From positions 1-5,740 of the forward strand of contig JANYEO010000007.1 in assembly GCA_025363025.1 (NCBI GenBank): a stretch of DNA of 5,740 nt, given 5' to 3'. Below are positions 1 to 5,639 of this stretch, piece by piece; position 1 is the first letter of the stretch, and every line of letters starts with the position of its first letter. The position numbers were made by a program, and so were the translations under genes. The stretch comes from Opitutia bacterium. GTDB taxonomy: Bacteria; Verrucomicrobiota; Verrucomicrobiia; Opitutales; JANYEO01. The notes under the pieces are model-generated. The model made no database searches. It was not told the DNA's origin and saw only the letters and a program-made list of their open reading frames with translations.

Positions 1-960
1 TGCCAAGCGAACGGGTAGGTCCCGGTAAGACCGTTGCTCTGCCTTGTAGATTTGGATATGCATGGGGCAGTTCATGGGCTTCAAGAGGTATCCTTGTAGC
101 TCGGCCGTATCCATTTTGGCGCAAAGCTCCGCGCAGGAGCACCCTTCCGTGGCCCATTCTTGCAATATCTCGCGGTCAATAACGGGGGGGAATTGCGAGT
201 CTTTGTAGTACGGGAAGTGGCCGGAGGTCCGGTACAGGTCAAGCCGCCCAATATGGGGGGTAAAGACTTGCTCGTAGTCTGCTTTCCTCAACTCTTCGGA
301 AATGAAATTTTGCAACTCTTGCCGGATGATGGCCCCGTTCGGCTGCCATAGGACAAGGCCTTGGCCCACCGCATCGGAGATGTGGAAGAGGTTCATGGCC
401 TTCCCGATTTTCCGGTGGTCACGCCTTTTAGCTTCTTCTAAATTATGAAGATAAGCTTCAAGTTCAGCCTGGGTGGGGAAGGCCGTCCCATAAATCCGCT
501 GCAACTGCTTATTTTTTTCATCACCGCGGTGATAGGCGCCTGCAATGGAGAGGAGTTTAAAGGCCCCTATTTGCCCTGTTCGCTCCACGTGCGTACCGGC
601 ACAGAGATTAATAAATTCTCCATTTTGGTAGAAGGATATCGCCTCCTCTTCAGGAATGTCAGCTAAGCGGCTTAAGGGATAGGGTTGATTGAGTTTAGTT
701 AAGATGCGTACTGCTTCCGCTCGGCTCACTTCGGTCCGCACAAACGCCTGGTCTTCGGCGATGATGTTTTGCATCTGCTCCGTAATTTTTTCCAAGTCTT
801 CTTGGGTAAAGCGGTGCTCTAGGTCGAAGTCATGGTAGAAGCCCTGGGCCGTCGGAGGCCCAATGTCTACAAGGGATTGAGGGAATAGTCGTAAAATAGC
901 CGCTGCGAGCACGTGGGCGCTCGAATGCCGCATTTCTTGAAGGGGAGACATTTGTTTCAT
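1..960 (-). CDS. thrS: Threonyl-tRNA synthetase, TGS-less, 3' part missing (runs off left edge)
   Basis: Cytoplasmic class II synthetase that charges tRNA-Thr and hydrolyses mischarged Ser-tRNA-Thr. Translating the complement from the ATG at 958-960 gives 320 uninterrupted codons to the window edge. The N2 editing domain comes first: RHSSAH (H12, H16) and CAGTH (C120, H124) match the four editing-site residues known from the E. coli enzyme, followed by GAYHRGD and LQRIYGTAF (residues 141-161). The catalytic domain begins near residue 185. KPMNCP (294-299) includes C298, the expected first zinc ligand; the other two ligands and most of the active site lie outside the window. Two oddities are visible. 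The usual N-terminal TGS domain of about 60 residues is absent, and an in-frame TAA 11 codons upstream rules out a longer ATG start. There is also an insertion of about 25 residues at 258-293, relative to E. coli as I remember it, with cysteines 274, 276 and 280. No Shine-Dalgarno sequence is visible. M4 and M10 are other possible starts, but M10 would leave almost nothing before H12. Confidence 0.96.
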   Translation of the reverse strand, partial: MKQMSPLQEMRHSSAHVLAAAILRLFPQSLVDIGPPTAQGFYHDFDLEHRFTQEDLEKITEQMQNIIAEDQAFVRTEVSRAEAVRILTKLNQPYPLSRLADIPEEEAISFYQNGEFINLCAGTHVERTGQIGAFKLLSIAGAYHRGDEKNKQLQRIYGTAFPTQAELEAYLHNLEEAKRRDHRKIGKAMNLFHISDAVGQGLVLWQPNGAIIRQELQNFISEELRKADYEQVFTPHIGRLDLYRTSGHFPYYKDSQFPPVIDREILQEWATEGCSCAELCAKMDTAELQGYLLKPMNCPMHIQIYKAEQRSYRDLPVRLA

Positions 961-980
961 GGCAACCAGGTTTTGTTTTC

Positions 981-996
981 TAAAATTGTGATTTTA
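981..996. repeat. Short AT-rich inverted repeat upstream of thrS
   Basis: TAAAAT, a 4-base spacer (TGTG), then ATTTTA form a perfect 6-bp inverted repeat ending 21 bases before the thrS start codon. It lies in the 66-base gap between cysS and thrS, downstream of the terminator-like hairpin. It could be a regulator site or a weak leader hairpin, but AT-rich palindromes of this size also arise by chance. I see no convincing -35/-10 pair around it. Confidence 0.3.
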
Positions 997-1000
997 AGCT

Positions 1001-1026
1001 AAAAAATCCAGCCTTATTTCGGCTGA
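1001..1026 (-). terminator. Probable intrinsic terminator after cysS
   Basis: Read on the minus strand just after the cysS stop codon, CAGCC, a 7-base loop (GAAATAA) and GGCTG form a 5-bp stem, followed by GA and six T residues. This is the layout of a Rho-independent terminator. The stem is short, so it may be leaky and allow some read-through into thrS. Confidence 0.6.
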
Positions 1027-2466
1027 TTATCTTCGTTCGATGGTATAGCCTGTTGGCGCGTCTACGATTGCCCAGCCTTTTTTCAGAATCTCTTCCCTTA
1101 ATGCATCCGCTTTCGCAAAATCTTTGGCCAGTTTCGCCTGATGGCGGGCTTCTGCCCTTGCCTGAATATTTTCGGGGATCGCTTCGATCGTTTTTTCGGG
1201 CATTTTTTCGAGTGATAGGCCCAATGCGTATATAATTACGGCCAGGCTCTTTAGCGCTGCTTCAGCCGCTATCGGGGTTATCTCTGTTTTGCCGAGTTCA
1301 TGCGCTTTTGCAAAAAGTTGCCCCAATGCCTGTGGGGTGCCTAAGTCCTTTAAAAGCGCCTGCCAGGCTTCATCAAAGGGGCCGGTTGCAAGGGTTGGTT
1401 TATTTATCCAGGCCTCCCAATCCGCCCAGTCTTTTTGAGCATAGGCCAGCAAACGTTCTACGAGCGCATCAAGACGCTCTAGGGCTTTTTGAGCCGCATG
1501 GAGGCCTTCAAATGTAAAGTTGAGCGGCTGGTGATAATGGCCGGAGACTAATAAATAGCGCACGACCCGGGCCGAGAAGCCCTTTTCTTCTAAGCCTTTT
1601 AAGGTATGTAAATTGCCTAGGCTCTTAGACATTTTTTCACCCTCTACCTTTAAATGGGCCACGTGAAACCAGTGCTGGCAAAACGATTGACCACTTGCGC
1701 CTTCGCTTTGGGCAATTTCATTTACGTGGTGAGGGAAGATAAGGTCAATACCCCCACCATGGAGGTCGATCGTCTGGCCTAAGTGGGCTTGGCACATAGC
1801 ACTGCACTCGATATGCCAGCCGGGGCGGCCTTTACCCCAGGGGCTATCCCAGGCGTTGGGGCCATCTTCGGGTTTGTGAGCCTTCCATAAAGCAAAATCT
1901 GCGACACTTTCGCGGGCATATTCATCCGCTTGGTTGAGGGCTCCACTGCTCGTCGTGGCCTGGGTTTCAAGGTCTTCGATGTTCAGATGGGCCAGGGCGC
2001 CATAGCCTTTAAAGCTGGATACATCAAAGTAAACCCCATCTTGGCCAACATAAGCGTGCTTTTTTTCTAACAGGGCTTCGATGAGGGTGATTTGCTCAGG
2101 GATGTGCTCAACTGCCGAGGGCTCTATATGAGGTTGTAGGAGGCCTAGAGTTGCACAATCCGCCTCAAAGCGTTCGCGCCAATGATCAGTAAAGGCTTTA
2201 AGTGTTTTATTTTCAACCAAACTTTGACGAATGGTCTTATCATCCACATCCGTAATGTTGCGCGCGTGCAAAGGGTTTAATCCGACCAACTCGAGCACCC
2301 GGCGGAAGACATCTTGGAGCGTAAAAGTGCGGAAGTTCCCTATGTGCGCTGGCCCATACACCGTCGGGCCGCAGCAGTAAAAACGAAAGATTTTCCCGTC
2401 GGCCGCTTTGAGGGGCTTAAGGGTTTTGCTCAGGGTGTCGTATAATGTAATCGTAGGAACTGGCAT
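1027..2466 (-). CDS. cysS: Cysteinyl-tRNA synthetase
   Basis: Class I synthetase that charges tRNA-Cys in the cytoplasm. The protein is complete at 479 residues from the preferred start, or 487 from an in-frame ATG at 2488-2490; other bacterial CysRS are about 460-480 residues. In 487-numbering, CCGPTVYGPAHIGN (39-52) holds the first zinc cysteine (C40) and the HIGH-type signature HIGN. GWHIECSAM supplies C229, and FPHHVNE supplies H254 and E258, the other three expected zinc ligands. EKMSKSLGN (285-293) is the KMSKS loop. The anticodon-binding helical region follows, and the protein ends with the family-typical ADALREEILKKGW...D..TGY block (461-482). I prefer the inner ATG at 2464-2466 because it puts the first zinc cysteine near residue 32, close to the position in relatives. 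Neither start has a Shine-Dalgarno sequence, so 2490 remains possible. The gene is separated from the acidic protein gene by a large palindrome and is followed by a terminator-like hairpin. Confidence 0.97.
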   Translation of the reverse strand: MPVPTITLYDTLSKTLKPLKAADGKIFRFYCCGPTVYGPAHIGNFRTFTLQDVFRRVLELVGLNPLHARNITDVDDKTIRQSLVENKTLKAFTDHWRERFEADCATLGLLQPHIEPSAVEHIPEQITLIEALLEKKHAYVGQDGVYFDVSSFKGYGALAHLNIEDLETQATTSSGALNQADEYARESVADFALWKAHKPEDGPNAWDSPWGKGRPGWHIECSAMCQAHLGQTIDLHGGGIDLIFPHHVNEIAQSEGASGQSFCQHWFHVAHLKVEGEKMSKSLGNLHTLKGLEEKGFSARVVRYLLVSGHYHQPLNFTFEGLHAAQKALERLDALVERLLAYAQKDWADWEAWINKPTLATGPFDEAWQALLKDLGTPQALGQLFAKAHELGKTEITPIAAEAALKSLAVIIYALGLSLEKMPEKTIEAIPENIQARAEARHQAKLAKDFAKADALREEILKKGWAIVDAPTGYTIERR

Positions 2467-2510
2467 GCTACTACGTTTGTGGTATCTCATAAAAAAGCGA
2501 GCCCCGATTT

Positions 2511-2632
2511 GAGACCGCTAAATAATGCCTTTCTTTTGAGTTTTTGGTCGGTTGTCGTTCCTCGAGTGCCTTAGCACACTCGTCGCTCCGTCCTACAAAT
2601 TCCTCAAAAATAAGGCATTGTTTAGCAGTCTC
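2511..2632. repeat. 122-base imperfect palindrome (possible MITE-like or interspersed element)
   Basis: The outer arms, 2511-2540 and 2603-2632, are inverted copies matching at 26 of 30 positions. In a minus-strand RNA two of the mismatches become G-U pairs. At the centre, GTGC-CTTA-GCAC (2566-2577) forms a tight hairpin that extends outward with a 2-base bulge (CGAGTGC against GCAC-AC-TCG). Arms and hairpin share the same midpoint, 2571.5, so this is one symmetric structure, not two unrelated hairpins. The segments between arm and centre pair only weakly. Partial symmetry continues outside (CCGA at 2504-2507, TCGG at 2634-2637). It fills most of the 169-193 base gap between the acidic protein gene and cysS. 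No open reading frame of note lies in it. It could be a miniature inverted-repeat element, a dispersed palindromic repeat, or a terminator/RNA-processing structure; one copy in one window cannot decide. Confidence 0.75.
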
Positions 2633-2659
2633 TTCGGCCTTCAAGAGGCAGCGGCCTTT

Positions 2660-3439
2660 CTAACGTTTGCGGGCCGGTTTTTTTACTTCTTCCTCGTCCT
2701 CTTCTGCATCTTCTTCTTCGTCTAAATCTTCGCCGTCTTCATCTTCTTCGTCGCTGTCTTCGTCTTCCTCGTCTTCCTCCCAGCGCATGGTATCATCTTC
2801 TTCGAGGGTTTCGTCTTCCTCAAGGTCAGGGATTTCGCTGCTGATGACATCATCTTCAGAGATTTCTTTTGCCTCTGCCGCTACTTCTTCGTCTAGGTCC
2901 AGCTCAAAGCCTTCGGGGACGTATTCCAAAATATCGGTTACTTCTTTAAATGGGTGGATGGCTTTGCCTTCGAGGAAGTGGCATTGCTGTTCTTCGCGGA
3001 TTTCGTCTTCAAGCTCTTCTTCTGTGAGCTGCTTTTTGAAGTCAATCAAGTCATTCAGCATTTTTACGCGAACCTTGGTGGCATGGTCCAAGAAGTCTGC
3101 ATAAGGGCCTTTTTCATCATCAATAACATCCGGCAAGACAAAGAGCGGGTCTTCGGATTCCAAAATGGCGTCGTAGATGCGGGTCAGGCGGATGCGCCCA
3201 TTGCCGAGGTCCTTATCGATTTTAAATTTAAAGAGGGCTTCTTCAACAAAATGGTCTTTGAGGCCATATTCCCGCATCGGGTCGAGCAGGTCGAGGATGT
3301 AGGATACCTGGCGGGGGTCGATAATGCCTAAGCCATCTAGGTCCCAGGTAATAGGGTCACTGATTTCTTCAACCCACCAGTTCATGTCCTGCCCTAAGCG
3401 GACGATGCACCATTCCAATTTGTTAGAACCTTTTGCCAT
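2660..3439 (-). CDS. Conserved-looking hypothetical protein with poly-Asp/Glu C-terminal tail
   Basis: I do not recognise this 259-residue protein. It has no signal peptide and no membrane segment, so it is probably cytoplasmic. Residues 1-180 look like a folded domain: a Trp-rich start (W10, W21, W22, W32), an amphipathic stretch DPRQVSYILDLLDPMREYGL (41-60), a basic/hydrophobic stretch FKFKIDKDLGNGRIRLTRIY (70-89), a probable helical region with coiled-coil-like charge around 118-152, and a final EVTDILEYVPEGFELD. From about 181 it becomes low-complexity and acidic; in 221-251, 27 of 31 residues are Asp or Glu. It ends in a short basic tail, KKPARKR (253-259). The ATG at 3437-3439 is the natural start since no other in-frame candidate fits better, but no Shine-Dalgarno sequence is visible. 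Acidic tails like this occur in nucleic-acid mimics, chaperones and RNA polymerase delta, but the N-terminus does not resemble delta's HARE domain as I know it. Its genome neighbours are translation genes, which is weak evidence only. Confidence 0.9.
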   Translation of the reverse strand: MAKGSNKLEWCIVRLGQDMNWWVEEISDPITWDLDGLGIIDPRQVSYILDLLDPMREYGLKDHFVEEALFKFKIDKDLGNGRIRLTRIYDAILESEDPLFVLPDVIDDEKGPYADFLDHATKVRVKMLNDLIDFKKQLTEEELEDEIREEQQCHFLEGKAIHPFKEVTDILEYVPEGFELDLDEEVAAEAKEISEDDVISSEIPDLEEDETLEEDDTMRWEEDEEDEDSDEEDEDGEDLDEEEDAEEDEEEVKKPARKR

Positions 3440-3561
3440 AACGTGTAGTTGTATTTGAGGGATTTAAAGCGCTATCTACCTGTTTATCCAAGAAGCAGTT
3501 GCGCAAACTTTGCGGCTGCTGTCAACATTCCTAGTGTGTTTACTTGTATTCAATGGCAATC
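3440..3561. other. Intergenic region between prenyl synthase and acidic protein genes
   Basis: This 122-base gap holds no plausible gene. It is the likeliest place for a promoter of the acidic protein gene. The best pair I can find on the minus strand is TTGGAT (3486-3491) and TTTAAA (3463-3468), 17 bases apart. These match the sigma-70 consensus at only about 3 and 4 of 6 positions, so I do not call a promoter. A TTGACA box (3519-3524, minus strand) is present but has no suitable -10 box at the right distance. Confidence 0.4.
3494..3520. repeat. Inverted repeat in the gap before the acidic protein gene
   Basis: AGCAG (3494-3498) pairs with CTGCT (3516-3520), and inside them CGCAAA-C-TTTGCG (3502-3514) is a near-perfect 13-base palindrome. 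The two helices are separated by a small asymmetric internal loop. In the minus-strand direction it lies downstream of the prenyl synthase gene and about 55 bases upstream of the acidic protein start codon. It is not followed by a T-run, so an operator-like site or an RNA processing or stability hairpin fits better than a classic terminator. Confidence 0.45.
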
Positions 3562-4584
3562 TCAAAGTGCAGGAAGCCCTGCACGCCTCCATAAATCTTG
3601 AATTTGAGCCGCGGCTTCCAGGAGTTTTTCGGTGGCTTTTAATTGCGCAAAAGGAGCGAGGAGGCTACTGGCTTCATCCATCGTTTGGGCAAAACGCGCC
3701 TGCACTTGAACGGCAATTTGGTGTGTGCTAAATAATTGCCGAACAGCTTCTAGCGAGAGGGTGCGGGTTTGCATCTGGGCTAAAAGAGCCTCGGCCTCCA
3801 CATTGGGCAGGGCCTCTAATAAGAGGAGAAGGGGGAGGGTTAATTTCCCTGAAAGCAGGTCTGTTCCTAATGTTTTTCCAATGGCTGCTTCATCCGCTAA
3901 GTAATCGGCGGCATCATCGTAAATTTGGTAGGCAATTCCTAGCAGTTGGCCAAACTGTTTAGCTGCTTGCACAAAAGGGGTAGAGTGGCCTGCAATGAGC
4001 GCGCCGAGTTCCGTTGAGGCGGCAAATAAAGCGGCCGTTTTCAGGTCGATAATGCGTTCGTACGCACTTCGGCTAATGGCCTCGCCGTCGCGGTGAAAGG
4101 TTTGGGCAATTTCACCCGTGCAGACTTGTCGCGTGGCCGTTGCCACAATGCGGCATACTACGGGGGTTGGGTATTCGCTGGCCAAGGTTAGGGCATGGGC
4201 AAATAAAGCATCTCCAAGCAAGACGGCTACGACGGGCCCGTGCAAGGCACTTAAAGTGGGGTGCCCTTGCCTAAGTGCGGCGCCATCGAGGACATCGTCA
4301 TGGACCAGGGTTGCGTGGTGGATCAGTTCCACAATCGCTGCGGCTTTCACTAATTCTGGCTTTGCGATTGCTGGCCCTTCCCAGCCTGCCAAAAAAAGGA
4401 GAGTGGCTCGTAAGCGTTTGCCATGGCTACTGAGGCAGTGGGTAAGATACGGGTGTATTTCGGGTTCAAAGGCCGTCTTTTGCGAAAGTAGATAAGATTC
4501 AAGCGCCTGGAAATGGGGGGCCAAGTGCGCTTTTAGGGAGAGCAAGCCTTCGGTAGGGGGAGGTGTTGGCAAGTTAGTGCTCAC
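3562..4584 (-). CDS. Polyprenyl diphosphate synthase (long-chain trans type)
   Basis: Trans-prenyltransferase that adds isopentenyl diphosphate units to an allylic primer, probably giving a long chain for a respiratory quinone. The protein has 340 residues, normal for the IspB/HepT group. HGKRLRA (54-60) holds the diphosphate-binding Lys/Arg. The first Asp-rich motif is DDVLD (96-100) within ELIHHATLVHDDVLDGAALR, and the second is DDAAD (223-227) within YQIYDDAADY. GKTLGTDLLSGKLTLP (236-251) is the usual following block. The fifth residue before the first Asp motif is Ala91; small residues there are known to permit long products, whereas aromatic ones stop at farnesyl or geranylgeranyl. The exact chain length cannot be read from sequence. 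One oddity: the usual RRG after the first motif is RQG here (R105, Q106). The start codon is GTG (4582-4584), with no Shine-Dalgarno sequence, 34 bases after the Sua5 stop, which suggests co-transcription. ispB, hepT, sdsA and ispA-like names all remain possible, so no symbol is given. Confidence 0.94.
   Translation of the reverse strand: MSTNLPTPPPTEGLLSLKAHLAPHFQALESYLLSQKTAFEPEIHPYLTHCLSSHGKRLRATLLFLAGWEGPAIAKPELVKAAAIVELIHHATLVHDDVLDGAALRQGHPTLSALHGPVVAVLLGDALFAHALTLASEYPTPVVCRIVATATRQVCTGEIAQTFHRDGEAISRSAYERIIDLKTAALFAASTELGALIAGHSTPFVQAAKQFGQLLGIAYQIYDDAADYLADEAAIGKTLGTDLLSGKLTLPLLLLLEALPNVEAEALLAQMQTRTLSLEAVRQLFSTHQIAVQVQARFAQTMDEASSLLAPFAQLKATEKLLEAAAQIQDLWRRAGLPAL
3567..3584 (-). terminator. 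GC-rich hairpin overlapping the prenyl synthase stop codon region
   Basis: GTGCAGG, a 4-base loop and CCTGCAC form a perfect 7-bp stem inside the last codons of the prenyl synthase gene, ending two bases before its TGA. On the minus strand it is followed by TTTGAGATTG, a poor T-tract. It may attenuate or end transcription, or protect the 3' end of the message, but it does not have the full form of an intrinsic terminator. Confidence 0.35.
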
Positions 4585-4618
4585 AGGTTTTAAAGCAAGT
4601 GCAGGAGACGTGGGTTAG

Positions 4619-5617
4619 TCAAGCCTGTGTCTTGGCTGCTGCGCGTATCAATCGATTATTAATAGCCGCTTCCAGGGGGCCTTCAGGTGCTATTTCCCAG
4701 TAAATTACACTGACCCCCAGTTGATCAAGTGTTTGCAGTAAGTGGTAAACATTTTGAGCCGCTTCTTGGCTATTGCCGTTTTCACTGAGCCAAAACGTAT
4801 GATCTTCCTTATTATCCTTGGGGCGCTTCCAAAAAACCCGCGCCGTTCCAGGCAGTGTCGGTAGTGTCACTCCAAAGGGGAAGATTTTAAGCGGGGTTCG
4901 CGGGCTATAGTGTTGGCTTAAGAGCCCAGGAGAGAGTTGGGCGGTCTGATCACTTGCAGCTATTGTTTTAAGCTCCACTTTTTGCTCAAGTACAGCTTCC
5001 AGGGCTTGCATTCCAATGGGCCCCGGCCGGAGGACGCAAGGGTTTTTTGGGTCTGTTAAAAGAATAATGGTTGATTCAAGCCCATGCTCACAGGGGCCTC
5101 CTTCTAATATATAAGGGGCTTTATGCCCTAAAGAGGCCCGCACATGGGCTGCCCGCGTAGGGCTCACGTATCCAAAAGGGTTGGCACTTGGGGCTGCAAG
5201 CGGGAGTTGACAGCAAGCGAGTACTTTTCTGAAAACAGGATGGCTGGGGATGCGGAGGGCCACCGAGGGGTGTCCAGCGGTTACCAAGTCTGGCACACAG
5301 GCCTTTTTTGGGACGATAAGGGTTAAGGGCCCTGGCCAGAAGGCCTGGGCTAGCTTTAGGGCCGCTGTGTTCATTTCCCCTAATGCCTGCGCGGCTGTGA
5401 TGTCCTGTACGTGGACAATTAAAGGGTCAATTAAGGGACGCCCCTTGATTTGGAAGAGGCTTTGCACCGCATTTTCATCAAGTGCATGAGCCGCCAGCCC
5501 ATAAACTGTCTCGGTCGGAAGGGCTACGGCTTGTCCGCCACGTAGCAAAAACGAAACCGCCCAGATATCCTCTGGGCAGTCACGGTAGAAGGGTAGGCCA
5601 GTGGCCAAGGGGTGCAT
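4619..5617 (-). CDS. L-threonylcarbamoyladenylate synthase, Sua5/YrdC/YwlC type
   Basis: Makes threonylcarbamoyl-AMP from threonine, bicarbonate and ATP, the first step of t6A37 formation on tRNAs that read ANN codons; TsaB, TsaD and TsaE complete the modification. The 332-residue protein has the two-domain Sua5 layout, not the short TsaC form. The YrdC domain (about 15-200) shows LPTETVYGLA (34-43), KGRPLIDPLIVHV (58-70), APSANPFGYVSPT (142-154), ESTI (181-184) and LRPGPIG (196-202). The linker motif SPGLLSQHYSPRTPL (229-243) covers the active site in known Sua5 structures. The smaller Sua5 domain follows and ends in AAINNRLIRAA. Start choice: a GTG at 5624-5626 is in frame, but it is itself part of a perfect ribosome binding site, so the ATG at 5615-5617 is preferred. 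The gene begins 22 bases after the rpsR stop and probably shares its transcript. Confidence 0.95.
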   Translation of the reverse strand: MHPLATGLPFYRDCPEDIWAVSFLLRGGQAVALPTETVYGLAAHALDENAVQSLFQIKGRPLIDPLIVHVQDITAAQALGEMNTAALKLAQAFWPGPLTLIVPKKACVPDLVTAGHPSVALRIPSHPVFRKVLACCQLPLAAPSANPFGYVSPTRAAHVRASLGHKAPYILEGGPCEHGLESTIILLTDPKNPCVLRPGPIGMQALEAVLEQKVELKTIAASDQTAQLSPGLLSQHYSPRTPLKIFPFGVTLPTLPGTARVFWKRPKDNKEDHTFWLSENGNSQEAAQNVYHLLQTLDQLGVSVIYWEIAPEGPLEAAINNRLIRAAAKTQA

Positions 5618-5623
5618 AAAGGG

Positions 5624-5631
5624 CACCTCCT
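5624..5631 (-). promoter_or_regulatory. Strong Shine-Dalgarno site that sets the Sua5 start
   Basis: The minus strand reads AGGAGGTG, fully complementary to the conserved 3' end of 16S rRNA. AGGAGG lies 8 bases before the ATG at 5615-5617, an ideal spacing. Because the GTG inside this site cannot also be the start codon it serves, the site argues against the 3-residue longer reading. It is the only clear Shine-Dalgarno sequence before any gene start in the window. Confidence 0.85.
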
Positions 5632-5639
5632 GATTGCAA

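Noticed and set aside
160..666. Two short plus-strand reading frames near the left edge
   Set aside because: Both lie opposite thrS, whose 320 codons run uninterrupted with clear editing and catalytic motifs.
961..1026. T-box or similar tRNA-sensing leader before thrS
   Set aside because: The gap is only 66 bases, too short for a T-box, and has no specifier-loop or anti-terminator pattern; only the cysS terminator and a small AT-rich inverted repeat are visible.
2511..2632. Palindrome read as a CRISPR or insertion-sequence remnant
   Set aside because: There is only one symmetric unit, with no repeated spacer pattern, no transposase reading frame and no obvious direct repeats flanking it within the gap.
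2633..2660. Hairpin candidate just after the acidic protein stop codon
   Set aside because: Only a 5-bp stem (CTCTT/AAGAG) with an 8-base loop can be drawn, and no T-run follows; too weak to call a terminator.
2667..3104. Plus-strand reading frame encoding a serine-rich 145-residue protein
   Set aside because: It is the reverse complement of the acidic tail gene: GAA/GAG/GAC/GAT codons read backwards give Ser/Phe-type codons. The minus-strand protein has a normal folded-domain composition upstream, so the serine-rich reading is a shadow.
2954..3331. Plus-strand 125-residue reading frame
   Set aside because: It lies wholly within the acidic protein gene on the opposite strand, shows no recognisable domain and has no leader signals.
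3510..3731. Plus-strand 73-residue reading frame with a hydrophobic start resembling a signal peptide
   Set aside because: About two thirds of it is antisense to the end of the prenyl synthase gene, and there is no Shine-Dalgarno sequence; the hydrophobic start is likely chance.
4118..4495. Plus-strand 125-residue reading frame, Ala/Arg/Ser-rich
   Set aside because: It is antisense to the prenyl synthase gene, whose motifs are intact across this stretch; composition looks like a shadow frame.
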